Positions 43,746 through 53,100 of a DNA stretch of 64,000 nucleotides are shown here, piece by piece. How positions within the stretch are numbered: the first letter of the stretch is position 1; each line of letters starts with the position of its first letter. The notes under the pieces are model-generated. The model saw only the letters and a list, made by a program, of their open reading frames with translations, made no database searches and had not been told where the DNA came from. Position numbers and translations under genes: made by a program. The DNA is taken from the NCBI RefSeq assembly GCF_002943525.1, contig NZ_CP025394.1, forward strand, positions 8,819,001-8,883,000, read 5' to 3'. Source of the DNA: Kitasatospora sp. MMS16-BH015. GTDB lineage: Bacteria > Actinomycetota > Actinomycetes > Streptomycetales > Streptomycetaceae.

Positions 43746-45119
43746 GTGACAACCAGCCCCGACCTCTTCGAGGTGGTCAACCCGGCCACCGAGGAGGTGA
43801 TCGAGACGGTGGCGATGGCCGGCCTCGCCGAGACCGACGCCGCCATCGCCCGGGCCAAGGCCGCCTTCCCGGCCTGGCGCCGCATCGCCCCCGCCGACCG
43901 GGCGCGACTGCTGCGCGCCTTCGCCGCCGCCGTGGACGCCGACCGGGAGCACCTCGCCCAGCTGGAGGTGGCCAACGCCGGCCACACCATCGGCAACGCG
44001 CGCTGGGAGGCGGGCAATGCCCGCGACGTGATCGAGTACTACGCGGCCGCCCCCGAGCGGCTGTTCGGCCGGCAGATCCCGGTGGCCGGCGGCCTGGACG
44101 TCACCTTCCAGGAGCCGCTCGGCGTGGTCGGCATCATCGTGCCGTGGAACTTCCCGATGCCGATCGCGGCCTGGGGCTTCGCCCCGGCGCTGGCGGCCGG
44201 CAACACCGTGGTGCTCAAGCCCGCCGAGCTCACCCCGCTGACCGCGCTGCGGCTGGCCGAGCTGGCCCGGCAGGCCGGCATCCCGGAGGACGTCTTCCAG
44301 GTGCTGCCCGGCCGCGGCCCGGTGGTCGGCGAGCGGTTCGTCACCCACCCCGACGTGCGCAAGGTCGTCTTCACCGGCTCCACCGCCGTCGGCAAGTCGG
44401 TGGCCCGCGGCTGCGCCGAGCAGGTCAAGCCCGTCACCCTCGAACTCGGCGGCAAGAGCGCCAACGTCGTCTTCGCCGACGCCGACCTCGCCAAGGCCGC
44501 CGCCACCGCGCCCTACGCCGTCTTCGACAACGCCGGGCAGGACTGCTGCGCGCGCTCGCGGATCCTGGTCGAGCAGAGCGTCTACGAGGAGTTCCTCGGC
44601 CTGCTGGAGCCCGCCGTGCTGGGCGTCAAGGTCGGCGACCCGCGGGACGAGCAGACCGAGATGGGCCCGCTGATCTCCGCGGCCCAGCGGGCCCGGGTGG
44701 CCGGGTACGTGGGCGACGGCTCCGCCGTGATCGTCCAGGGCAAGGCCCCCGAGGGCCGCGGCTTCTGGTACCCGCCGACCGTGCTGGCCGTGGAGCCGAG
44801 CGCCCCGGCCTTCACCGAGGAGATCTTCGGCCCGGTGGTCGCCGTCCTCCCCTTCCGGGACGAGCAGGACGCGCTGCGGATCGCCAACGACACCGAGTAC
44901 GGCCTCTCCGGCTCGATCTGGACCAGGGACGTGGGCCGTGCCCTGCGGGTGGCCCGAGGGGTGGAGGCGGGCAACCTGTCCGTCAACTCGCACTCCTCGG
45001 TGCGCTATTCGACCCCCTTCGGCGGGTTCAAGCAGTCCGGCCTCGGCCGGGAGCTCGGGCCGGACGCCCTCAACGCCTTCACCGAAACCAAGAACGTCTT
45101 CATCTCGACCGAGGAGTGA
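43746..45119 (+). CDS. NAD(P)-dependent aldehyde dehydrogenase
   Basis: 457 residues from GTG 43746 with AAGGAG seven bases upstream. The catalytic Cys267 is in NAGQDCCARSR and the general-base Glu in VTLELGGKSANVVF. PWNFPMPIAAW and FTGSTAVGKSV form the cofactor site, and EEIFGPV closes the fold. In this operon it probably oxidises gamma-glutamyl-aminoaldehyde to the acid, as PuuC does, before hydrolysis by the amidotransferase-like enzyme. Confidence 0.93.
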   Translation: MTTSPDLFEVVNPATEEVIETVAMAGLAETDAAIARAKAAFPAWRRIAPADRARLLRAFAAAVDADREHLAQLEVANAGHTIGNARWEAGNARDVIEYYAAAPERLFGRQIPVAGGLDVTFQEPLGVVGIIVPWNFPMPIAAWGFAPALAAGNTVVLKPAELTPLTALRLAELARQAGIPEDVFQVLPGRGPVVGERFVTHPDVRKVVFTGSTAVGKSVARGCAEQVKPVTLELGGKSANVVFADADLAKAAATAPYAVFDNAGQDCCARSRILVEQSVYEEFLGLLEPAVLGVKVGDPRDEQTEMGPLISAAQRARVAGYVGDGSAVIVQGKAPEGRGFWYPPTVLAVEPSAPAFTEEIFGPVVAVLPFRDEQDALRIANDTEYGLSGSIWTRDVGRALRVARGVEAGNLSVNSHSSVRYSTPFGGFKQSGLGRELGPDALNAFTETKNVFISTEE

Positions 45120-45124
45120 GCACC

Positions 45125-45892
45125 ATGACCAACCGACTCGAAGGCCGCGTCGCCGTCATCACCGGCGCCGGCAGCGGCATCGGCCTGGCCACCGCCCGCC
45201 GCCTCGCGTCCGAGGGCGCGAAGGTGGTCTGCGCCGACCTCGACGAGCGCAGCGGCAAGGCCGCCGCACTGGAGGTCGGCGGCCTGTTCGTCCAGGTCGA
45301 CGTGACCGACGAGGAGGCCGTCAAGGCCATGTACGAGACGGCCGTCGCCGAGTACGGCAGCCTGGACATCGCCTTCAACAACGCGGGCATCTCCCCGCCG
45401 GACGACGACTCCATCCTCACCACCGGTCTGGACGCCTGGAAGCGCGTGCAGGACGTCAACCTGACCAGCGTCTACCTGTGCTGCAAGTACGCTATCCCGC
45501 ACATGCAGCGCCAGGGCAAGGGCTCGATCATCAACACGGCCTCCTTCGTGGCCGTGATGGGCGCCGCCACCTCGCAGATCTCCTACAGCGCCTCCAAGGG
45601 CGGCGTGCTCTCGATGTCCCGCGAGCTGGGCGTGCAGTTCGCCCGCGAGGGCATCCGGATCAACGCGCTCTGCCCCGGGCCGGTCAACACCCCGCTGCTC
45701 CAGGAGCTGTTCGCCAAGGACCCGGAGCGGGCCGCCCGCCGCCTGGTGCACATCCCGCTGGGCCGGTTCGCCGAGCCCGAGGAGATCGCGGCGGCCGTGG
45801 CCTTCCTGGCCAGCGACGACTCCTCGTTCATGACGGCGAACACCTTCCTGGTGGACGGCGGCATCTCCGGCGCGTACGTCACCCCGCAGTAG
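45125..45892 (+). CDS. Classical short-chain dehydrogenase/reductase
   Basis: 255 residues from ATG 45125, six bases after the dehydrogenase stop. VITGAGSGIGLATARRLASE binds the dinucleotide; CADLDERSG ends strand 2 with an Asp, favouring NAD. NNAGIS, NTASF and YSASKGG give the Asn-Ser-Tyr-Lys tetrad. It is last in the gamma-glutamyl operon. It may oxidise an alcohol or 3-oxoacid derivative of the imported amine; it is not part of the basic Puu route. Confidence 0.88.
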   Translation: MTNRLEGRVAVITGAGSGIGLATARRLASEGAKVVCADLDERSGKAAALEVGGLFVQVDVTDEEAVKAMYETAVAEYGSLDIAFNNAGISPPDDDSILTTGLDAWKRVQDVNLTSVYLCCKYAIPHMQRQGKGSIINTASFVAVMGAATSQISYSASKGGVLSMSRELGVQFAREGIRINALCPGPVNTPLLQELFAKDPERAARRLVHIPLGRFAEPEEIAAAVAFLASDDSSFMTANTFLVDGGISGAYVTPQ

Positions 45893-45901
45893 GCGCGGCC
45901 G

Positions 45902-45960
45902 ACCCCACCGTGCTCAGCCGGCGGCGAGGATCTCGCCGACCCGGTCGAGCACGGTGGGGT
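45902..45960. terminator. Large two-part hairpin between convergent genes
   Basis: ACCCCACCGTGCTC (45902-45915) pairs perfectly with GAGCACGGTGGGGT (45947-45960). Inside, CGGCGAG (45922-45928) pairs with CTCGCCG (45932-45938). It overlaps the last codons of the lipase gene. Confidence 0.7.
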
Positions 45961-46600
45961 CGCTCAGGAAGTCGTTGTGCTTGAGGCAGGCGGCCTGGGT
46001 GTTGACGGCGCCGGCCAGGGGGGTGCTGGTGGCGGGGAGGATCTGCTCGTCGCAGGAGGACCAGAAGGTCCAGTAGTGCACCGGGCCGGGGGTCTCGCCG
46101 TTGGCGTTGAGGTGGCTGACCACGTAGGAGCCCGGGGTCATGTCGCGGCAGCCCTGGTCCCAGAGGGCGCAGGCCCAGGCGAGGTTGGTGCCGTGGTTGG
46201 GGCCGGCCAGGGAGATCCAGTTCCGCACCGTGCGGGCGCCGTTGCCGTACTCGGCGTACCAGCGGGTGGGCAGGCTGCCGAGGCTGTGCGCCACCAGGTC
46301 GACCCGGGTGGCGCCGGTCCGGGCGAGCACGCCGTCCACGTAGGCGGAGAGCTGCCCGGCCAGCGTCTCGTTGGTGGAGGCCGAGGTGTCGTAGGACCAG
46401 GTGAAGAGCCGGTCCGCCGGGTACCCCCGGGCCTCCAGCCGGCTGATCGCCGTGCCCCAGACCCCGCCGTCCGCGTTGCGGCCGTGGACGAAGACGACCG
46501 GGACCGCGGTGTCGGCGCGGGCCGGGGTGACGGCGCCGGAGGCGGCCAGGAGCGCGGTGGTCGCCAGGGTGGCGAGGGCGGTGGGGACGGTGCGGCGCAC
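45914..46600 (-). CDS. Secreted lipase/esterase of the alpha/beta-hydrolase fold
   Basis: 228 residues from GTG 46600 with AGGAGG seven bases upstream. The signal peptide ends at TPARADTAV. VPVVFVHGRNADGGVWG holds the oxyanion HG, VDLVAHSLGSLPTRWYAEYG the nucleophile elbow AHSLG, SSCDEQILP the Asp and CLKHNDFL the His. Cysteine pairs (WACALWDQGC, SSCDE and AACLKH) indicate disulfides, as in small extracellular Streptomyces lipases of family I.7. It should hydrolyse triacylglycerols or short esters outside the cell. Confidence 0.9.
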   Translation of the reverse strand: MRRTVPTALATLATTALLAASGAVTPARADTAVPVVFVHGRNADGGVWGTAISRLEARGYPADRLFTWSYDTSASTNETLAGQLSAYVDGVLARTGATRVDLVAHSLGSLPTRWYAEYGNGARTVRNWISLAGPNHGTNLAWACALWDQGCRDMTPGSYVVSHLNANGETPGPVHYWTFWSSCDEQILPATSTPLAGAVNTQAACLKHNDFLSDPTVLDRVGEILAAG

Positions 46601-46668
46601 GGTGCCTCCTGGTCGTCGAGTACCCCGACGGTCCCGCAGTTGACCTGCTCCTGGCAACCCCTCCGACG

Positions 46669-47589
46669 CTAAAGGCCGTTGACCGCGTCCAGGGTCGGGA
46701 AGGCGGTGCCGGTCAGCTTCTCGGACTCAGTCCAGAGGCGGGCGGCGGTCACCGGGTCGCTGGCGGCGGGGGTGCGGCCGACCAGGGTGGGGTGGCCGCG
46801 GTTCTCGGCGAAGCCGTCGGGGCCGAGGTAGCTGGCGCCGGGCAGGTCCATGGTGGCGGCGAAGAGGGTGGGCAGGGCGCCGGCCCGGCTGTCCTGGGCG
46901 ATCACCTTGTTGCCGAGCACCATCAGGGCCCGGCGCACCGCGCTGGCGTCGTGGCTCTGCAGACCGGTGGCCGCGTAGCCGGGGTGGGCGGCCAGGGCGC
47001 GGACCGGCGAGCCGGCCAAGGTCAGGCGGCGCTGGAGTTCGAGGGTGAAGAGCAGATTGGCGAGCTTGGACTGGGCGTAGGCCCGGATCGGGTGGTACTC
47101 GCCCTTGAAGTCCAGGTTCTCGAAGCGGATCCGGTTGCCCGGGTACTTGTGCATCCCGGAGGCGACGGTGACCACCCGGTCGGTGATCTGCGGGAGCAGC
47201 AGGTTGGTGAGGGCGAAGTGGCCCAGGTGGTTGGTGCCGAACTGGGTCTCGAAGCCGTCCTTGGTGGCACCCTCGGGCACGTTCATCACGCCGGCGTTGT
47301 TGACCAGCACGTCCAGCCCGCCCTCCCAGCCGGCCGCGAACTCGCGGACCGAGGCGAGGTCGGCCAGGTCGAGCCGCCGGACCTCCAGGGTGCCCTTGGC
47401 GCCCCGCACGGTCGCGGCGGCGGCCTCGCCGCGCTGCGGGTCGCGCACCGCGAGGACGACGTGCGCCCCCGCCCGGGCCAGGGCCTCGACGGTCGCGATG
47501 CCGAGCCCGCTGTTGGCGCCGGTGACCACGTACCGGCGGCCGGTCTGGTCGGGGATGTCGCTCGCGTTCCACTTCGATGAGTTCGCCAT
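46669..47589 (-). CDS. Retinol-dehydrogenase-like SDR oxidoreductase, probably leaderless
   Basis: 306 residues from ATG 47589. YVVTGANSGLGIATVEALAR is the NADP loop; NNAGVMNVPEGATKDG, TNHLGHFALTNLLLP and YAQSKLANLLF are the motifs of the retinol-dehydrogenase/WWOX-like SDR branch. No ribosome site precedes the ATG, and a strong promoter places the transcription start at or within one base of it, so the mRNA is probably leaderless. It is divergent from a TetR regulator that is likely to repress it through an inverted repeat over the promoter. Substrate unknown. Confidence 0.9.
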   Translation of the reverse strand: MANSSKWNASDIPDQTGRRYVVTGANSGLGIATVEALARAGAHVVLAVRDPQRGEAAAATVRGAKGTLEVRRLDLADLASVREFAAGWEGGLDVLVNNAGVMNVPEGATKDGFETQFGTNHLGHFALTNLLLPQITDRVVTVASGMHKYPGNRIRFENLDFKGEYHPIRAYAQSKLANLLFTLELQRRLTLAGSPVRALAAHPGYAATGLQSHDASAVRRALMVLGNKVIAQDSRAGALPTLFAATMDLPGASYLGPDGFAENRGHPTLVGRTPAASDPVTAARLWTESEKLTGTAFPTLDAVNGL

Positions 47590-47596
47590 GGTGACG

Positions 47597-47629
47597 AATG
47601 TAGGCATCGACAACAATGATGTCAATGCC
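47597..47629 (-). promoter_or_regulatory. Promoter with overlapping TetR-type operator
   Basis: Minus strand: TTGACA (47625-47620), 17-base spacer, TACATT (47602-47597), then seven bases to the SDR ATG. The inverted repeat GGCATCGACA (47603-47612) / TGTCAATGCC (47620-47629) covers the -35 and spacer with one mismatch. CAACAATG repeats at 47611 and 47629. Confidence 0.7.
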
Positions 47630-47670
47630 AACAATGTAGCCAGCGGTCACATCCCCGGTAGAGTGCGGAC

Positions 47671-48267
47671 ATGCACGCACGTCGCTACCACCACGGAGAC
47701 CTCCGCGCCGCCCTGCTCGAGCGGGCCGAGCAGACCCTCCGGGAGAAGGGTCCGGCCGCGCTCTCGCTGCGCGAGCTGGCCCGCGACCTCGGCGTCAGCC
47801 ACGCCGCCCCCAGCCGCCACTTCAAGGACAAGCAGGCCCTGCTGGACGCCCTCGCGCTGGCCGGGTTCGAGCGGCTCAACCAGGCCTTGGCCGAGGGCCC
47901 TGGCCCGCACGGCCCGTTCGCCGAACGGCTGGCCGCGCTGGCCCGTGCGTACGTCGGCTTCGCCACCGCCAACCCCGAGCTGCTCGACCTGATGTACACG
48001 GTGAAGCACGACCCGGAGGCCACCGAGGCCCTGGTCGCAGCCGCGCACCAGGGCCTCACCCAGGCGGCCGCCCTGTTCGCCGACGCCCAGCGCACCGGCG
48101 AGGTCCGCCCCGGCCCGGTCGAGCAGATCTGCCTGCCGGCCCTGGCCACCGTGCACGGCTTCGCCGACCTGGCCGTCGGCGGCCTGCTCTCACCCGAGCA
48201 GGCCCGGGCCGGGCTGGAGGAGGTGATCGCGTACGTGCTGCGCGGCTGCGCACCCGACCGTCCCTAG
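47671..48267 (+). CDS. TetR/AcrR-family regulator
   Basis: 198 residues from ATG 47671 (MHARRYHHGDLRAALLERAE). The helix-turn-helix is LSLRELARDLGVSHAAPSRH followed by FKDKQALLDALA. The C-terminal domain has YVGFATANPELLDLMYT, the WHG/TetR_C_13-type pattern. The ATG is preceded by TAGAGT (47659-47664) at six bases and no ribosome site, so this mRNA may also be leaderless. It probably represses the divergent SDR gene. Its stop codon overlaps that of the convergent SDR as CTAG. Confidence 0.9.
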   Translation: MHARRYHHGDLRAALLERAEQTLREKGPAALSLRELARDLGVSHAAPSRHFKDKQALLDALALAGFERLNQALAEGPGPHGPFAERLAALARAYVGFATANPELLDLMYTVKHDPEATEALVAAAHQGLTQAAALFADAQRTGEVRPGPVEQICLPALATVHGFADLAVGGLLSPEQARAGLEEVIAYVLRGCAPDRP

Positions 48268-49049
48268 CTGGGCTGGCCGGTCGGCATCAGGGTGACCTGC
48301 TGGAGGTTGGCGCGCGGGGGCAGGGTGGCCAGGAAGGCCACGGTGTCGGCCACGTCCTGGGCGGTGAGCCACTCCATCGCGGCCTTGGACCCGGCCAGCC
48401 ACTCCTGGGCGGCGGCGTCCGTGACGTGGCTCTGCAGCTCGGTGCCGACGATGCCCGGCTCCAGCGCCGAGACCCGCACCCGCTTGGGGCCGAGCTCGGT
48501 GCGCAGGTGGCGGGAGAGGTGCGAGACGAACGCCTTGCTCGCGGAGTAGACGGCGAAGCTCGGGAAGACGCTCTGCGCCGCGATCGAGGAGGTGTTGACC
48601 AGATCGGCCACGCCGCGCTCGGCCGCAGCGGCCACCAACTGCGGGGTGAAGGCGCCGATCACGTGCATCAACCCGCTGATGTTGAGGTCGATCTGACGCT
48701 GCCACTGCTCGAAGGCCAGCTCCTCCACCGGGGCTGCCAGCATGACCCCGGCATTGTTGAACAGCAGGTCGGCGTCGCCGAGTTCGGCCCGGACCCGCTC
48801 GGCGGCAGCCCGTACGGCGGCCTGGTCGGTGACGTCCACGGGCAGCACCAGACCAGTGCCGCCGTTCTTGCGGATCCGCTCGGCCAGCTCGGTCAGCCGG
48901 CCCTCGCGGCGGGCCAGCAGGGCGACCTTCGCGCCGAGCCCGGCCAGGGTCTCGGCGGTGGCCTCGCCGAGCCCGCTGGAGGCGCCGGTGATCACGGCGA
49001 CGCGACCGGTGAGCGGGTGGGTGGTGGTGGTGGCGGTGGAGACGGACAT
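48264..49049 (-). CDS. Short-chain dehydrogenase/reductase paired with an XRE regulator
   Basis: 261 residues from ATG 49049, with AAGGGG upstream. VAVITGASSGLGEATAETLA, NNAGVMLAAPVEEL, NTSSIAAQSVFPSFAVYSAS with YSASK, and LEPGIVGTEL are standard SDR landmarks; LLARREGR after strand 2 suggests NADP. It is divergent from the MmyB-like XRE gene at 49234, the same arrangement as the XRE/oxidoreductase pair near 20 kb. It ends by overlapping the TetR stop by four bases. Substrate unknown. Confidence 0.9.
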   Translation of the reverse strand: MSVSTATTTTHPLTGRVAVITGASSGLGEATAETLAGLGAKVALLARREGRLTELAERIRKNGGTGLVLPVDVTDQAAVRAAAERVRAELGDADLLFNNAGVMLAAPVEELAFEQWQRQIDLNISGLMHVIGAFTPQLVAAAAERGVADLVNTSSIAAQSVFPSFAVYSASKAFVSHLSRHLRTELGPKRVRVSALEPGIVGTELQSHVTDAAAQEWLAGSKAAMEWLTAQDVADTVAFLATLPPRANLQQVTLMPTGQPS

Positions 49050-49131
49050 GGTGTGAAACCCCTTGACAGAGAGTGGAGTTGCGAGTTCGGCGGCTGACGC
49101 TCCGTCGGCCGCAGATCCATCTCACCACCGT

Positions 49132-49190
49132 CCTGTCTGCTCGGGAGGGCCGTGGCTGGCCCGACGCAGACAGGTACTGGCAGGGCCACC
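49132..49190 (+). promoter_or_regulatory. Inverted repeat plus the shared XRE promoter motif
   Basis: CCTGTCTGC (49132-49140) and GCAGACAGG (49166-49174) are exact inverted arms, extended by TCGGG/CCCGA with one extra base. The right arm overlaps the start of GGTACTGGCAGGGCCACC (49173-49190), identical to the motif before the XRE gene near 20.1 kb. It probably regulates the XRE gene, the divergent SDR, or both. Confidence 0.6.
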
Positions 49191-49233
49191 CTGGGGTGGT
49201 CGGCGGCGCCGGTCGAGGCCGGAGAATGGGGGC

Positions 49234-50076
49234 ATGGACCGTAGCAGCGAGCTCGCCGACTTCCTCCGCTCCCGCCGGGGCCGGATCAGGCCCGAGCAGG
49301 CGGGGCTGCCGTCCGGGGGCCGGGCCCGCCGAGTGCCCGGCCTGCGCCGGGACGAGGTGGCCCGGCTGGCCGGGGTGAGCACCGAGTACTACACCCGGCT
49401 CGAGCAGGGCCGCTCCGGCCGTCCCTCGCCCGAGGTGGTGGAGGCGCTGGCCGGGGCGCTGCGGCTGGACGTGGTGGAGCGCGAGCACCTGACGGACCTG
49501 CTGGCCCGCCCGGCGGCGACCCGGCAGGCGGTGGCGACACCGCAGCGGGTGCGGCCCGGGCTGCACCTGATGCTGAGCACCCTGGAGCACGTCCCGGCCC
49601 TGGTGCTGGGCCGACGCACTGACGTCCTGGCCGCCAACCGGCTGGCCCGCGAGGTGCTCACCGACTTCGAGGCGCTGCCCGCCACCCGGCGCAACATCGC
49701 CCGCTACTACCTGCTCGACCCGGCCGCCCGGGAGCGGGTCGGTGACTGGCCCCGGATCGCCGCCGAGACGGTGGCCATCCTGCGGCTGGAGGCCGGCCGG
49801 CACCCGCAGGACCGCAGACTGGCCGAGCTGATCGGCGAACTGACCCTGCAGTGCCCCGAGTTCACCACCTGGTGGAACGACCACCGGGTGCTGCGCCGCA
49901 CCCACGGCAGCAAGACGTACATCCACCCCGAGGTGGGCGAGCTGCACTTCTCCTACGAGTCCTTCCTGGGCCCGGGCGACCCGGACCAGACGCTCTGCGT
50001 CTACAACGTGGAGCAGGGTTCGCCGACCGCCGAATCGCTGCGCCTGCTGGCCAGTTGGACGGCCGCGTCGACCTAG
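49234..50076 (+). CDS. XRE-family (MmyB-like) regulator
   Basis: 280 residues from ATG 49234. The helix-turn-helix (about 25-85) has VPGLRRDEVARLAGVSTEYY and TRLEQGRSGRPS. The MmyB-like domain has NIARYYLLDP, DRRLAELIGELTLQCPEF and RTHGSKTYIHPEVGELHFSY, and the protein ends normally at LRLLASWTAAST. It is closely similar in plan to the regulator at 19215-20144. It probably controls the divergent SDR gene. The ligand-binding PAS-like domain may sense fatty-acid-like molecules in this family; for this member that is inference. Confidence 0.9.
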   Translation: MDRSSELADFLRSRRGRIRPEQAGLPSGGRARRVPGLRRDEVARLAGVSTEYYTRLEQGRSGRPSPEVVEALAGALRLDVVEREHLTDLLARPAATRQAVATPQRVRPGLHLMLSTLEHVPALVLGRRTDVLAANRLAREVLTDFEALPATRRNIARYYLLDPAARERVGDWPRIAAETVAILRLEAGRHPQDRRLAELIGELTLQCPEFTTWWNDHRVLRRTHGSKTYIHPEVGELHFSYESFLGPGDPDQTLCVYNVEQGSPTAESLRLLASWTAAST

Positions 50077-50106
50077 GGGCTGGTCGGCGCTGTCCTGGTC
50101 GGCCGG

Positions 50107-53100
50107 CTAGTGTGGTCCGCCGGGGCTGCCGGGCGGGAGCTCGAGTTCGTACCAGACCACCTTGCCGTCGGTGGTCGAGCGGCTGCCCCAGCGGTGGGCG
50201 AGTTCGTTGACCAGGTGCATGCCGCGCCCGCCCTCGTCGGAGTCCTCGGCGCGGCGCAGGGTGGGCGGGTGGCTGTCCACGTCGGCGACCTCCACGGTGA
50301 GCAGCCGGTTGCGGAAGAGCCGCAGTTCGGTGGGGGAGCCGGCGTGGGTGAGGGCGTTGGTGATCAGCTCGCTGGTGAGCAGTTCGGCGAGGTCGGTGAG
50401 GGCGGTCAGGCCCCAGTCGGCCAGGGTGCTGCGGGTGAAGCGGCGGGCGTGGCCGACCATGGCGAGGTCGTCCGCCAGGGGCAGGACGGCGAGCTGGTAG
50501 GACTCCATCGGGTGGACGTGGGCCATGATGACGGCGATGTCGTCCTGGCCGGTGTGCGCGCCGAGGGTCTCCAGCACGGCGTCGCAGGTCTGCTCGAGAG
50601 TCGGCCGGCGCTCGGCGACGGTCTGCCGGAGCACCTCCAGCCCCTCGTCCAGGTCCTGGTCGCGCCGCTCGACCAGTCCGTCGGTGTACAGCACCAGGAT
50701 GCCGTCCTCGGGCAGTGAGAAGCGCACACTCTCGAACGGCACCCCGCCGATCCCCAGCGGCGCCCCGGCGGGCAGGTCGAGCAACTGGGCGGTGCCGGCC
50801 GCGGTGCCGACCACCGGTGGCAGGTGGCCCGCGCAGCAGGCGGTGCAGCTGCGGTCCAGCGGGTCGTAGACCACGCAGACGCAGGTGGCGAACTGGCCCT
50901 CGCCGACGGCCGAGGCGGCCTCGTCCAGGCGGCGCATCACCCGGACGGGGTCGATGTCCATGGTGATCAATGTCCTTGCCACCGTGCGGAGTTGGCCCAT
51001 GGTGGCGGCGGCCCGGATGCCGTGGCCCATCACGTCGCCGACGATCAGGGCGACGCGGCCACCCGAGAGCGGCACCACGTCGAACCAGTCGCCGCCCACC
51101 TCGCTGACCACGCTGCTCGGCAGGTAGCGGTAGGCGATCTCCAGGCCCAGCGAGCGGTGCACCTCCTGGGGCAGCAGGCTGCGCTGCAGGGTCAGTGCGG
51201 TGTCCCGCTCGCGGCGGTAGAGCCGGGCGTTGTCGATGCAGACGGCCGCCCGGGCGGCCAACTCCTCGGCCAGGGCCACGTCCGCGGCGCCGAACGGCTC
51301 CGGATTGCCGGTGCGGATGAACTCCGCACCGCCCAGCACCACGCCGCGGGCCAGCAGCGGCACCATCAGGTACGAGTGCACCCCGGCCGCCAGGCTCGGC
51401 TCGACCCGGTCCGGGGAGGCGACGATCCGGTGCAGCGCCGCCTCGTCCACCTCGGACACCAGGATGGAGCGGCCCGAACGCAGGCTCTCCGCATACAACT
51501 TGGCCGATCGGGAGGCTTCGCCGACGCTGTCCGCCGCGCCCGCCATCACCCCGGACTCGCCGATCTCGCCCACCGCCACCGCCCGCAGCAGCGCCGGGCC
51601 GTCCTGTGGGATGGCGCCAGGCTCCTCGCCCTCCACCACCGTCTCCAGCAGGTCGACGGTGACGAAGTCGGCGAACCGCGGGATCACCGTCTCCACCAAC
51701 TCCATGGCGGTGCGGTGCAGATCGAGGGTGGTGCCGATCCGGGTGCTGGCCTCGTTGAGCAGCGCCAGGCGCTGCTGGGCGGCGTGCGCCTCCTCCAGGG
51801 CGACCTGGCGCTGACGGGCCGCGTCGCGCTCGCGGGTGTAGAGCAGGGCGTTGTCGATCGAGACGGCGGCCCGGGCCGCGAGTTCGGCGGCCAGCGCCAA
51901 GTCATCCTCGGTGTAGGGGTGTTCGGTCACGTTGCGGTAGAAGGCGGCCACCCCGACGGCCGCGCCGCGGGCGATCAGCGGCACCACCATCAGCGAGCGC
52001 ACCCCCTCGCGCTCGGCCGCCGCCGCACGGACCGGGTCGTCGGCGAACCAGGTCTTGGCCGAGTCGTCCCAGCGCGGCACCAGCAGTGGGCGGCGGTGGG
52101 CGAGCGCCCAGGAGTACGGGGTCGAGGGGTGGAAGCGGTGCACGCTGCCCACCGCGGCCACCGGCTCCATGCCGGAGGCCGGGGTGGTATGGAAGGCCAT
52201 CCGGCGTAGCACCGCCGAGCGGTCGGCCCGCCCGGGCGGCTGGGTCTCCTCGCCGCGGATCAGCGTGTCCAGCACCTCCACCACCACGGTGTCGGCCAGC
52301 CGGGGAGTGGCTACCAGCGCCAACTCCCTTGCAGTCTGGGCCAGATCGAGGGTGGTGCCGATGTTGGTGGAGGCCGCGTTGACCAGGGCCAGCCGCTCCT
52401 GCGCGGCCTTGGCCTCGCGCAGCGCGTGGGCGCGGGCCAGCACGATGTCGTGCTGGCGCTGGTAGAGCCGGGCGTTGTCGATCGCCACCGCCGCCCGGGA
52501 GACCAGCTCGTCGCCGAGGGTGATGTCGGCCTCGCCGAAGGACTCCCGCTCGCCGCGCCGGGAGTACACCACCATGCCGAGCACCGCGCCGCGCGCCACC
52601 AGCGGAGCGATCCGCACCGAGCGTGAGCGCTTGCCCCGGTAGGCGGGCATCCGCTCCTCGGGGATGCCCGGCCCGAGCAGCGGCAGCTCCCAGCTCGGCG
52701 CCACCACGGTGCGGCCGGCCGCCATCGCCTCCGCGTACGCGGTGTCCGGGGGTATCCGGTAGACCGCCTCGGTGGGCAGGTGCTCGACCGGGTACTCCGG
52801 GTCGACGGTGGAGAGCGCGAGGCGGCGCACCCAGCGGTCGCCCGAGGCATCGTCGGGTTTGCCGGAGACCAGGCGCTCCAGCGCGTACACCCCGCTGACG
52901 TCGCAGACCCGGGGCACCATGGCCTCGGCCAACTCCCTTGCGGTGCGGCGCAGATCGAGGGTGGTGCCGATCGAGGCGGTGGCGTCGACGAGGAGGGCGA
53001 GGCGCTCGGTGGCGCGGGCCGCCCGGGCCTCGGCCAGGTAGTGCTCGGTCACGTCCACGATGGTCGAGCTCACCCCGAGCACCTCGCCGTCCGGGCGGTC

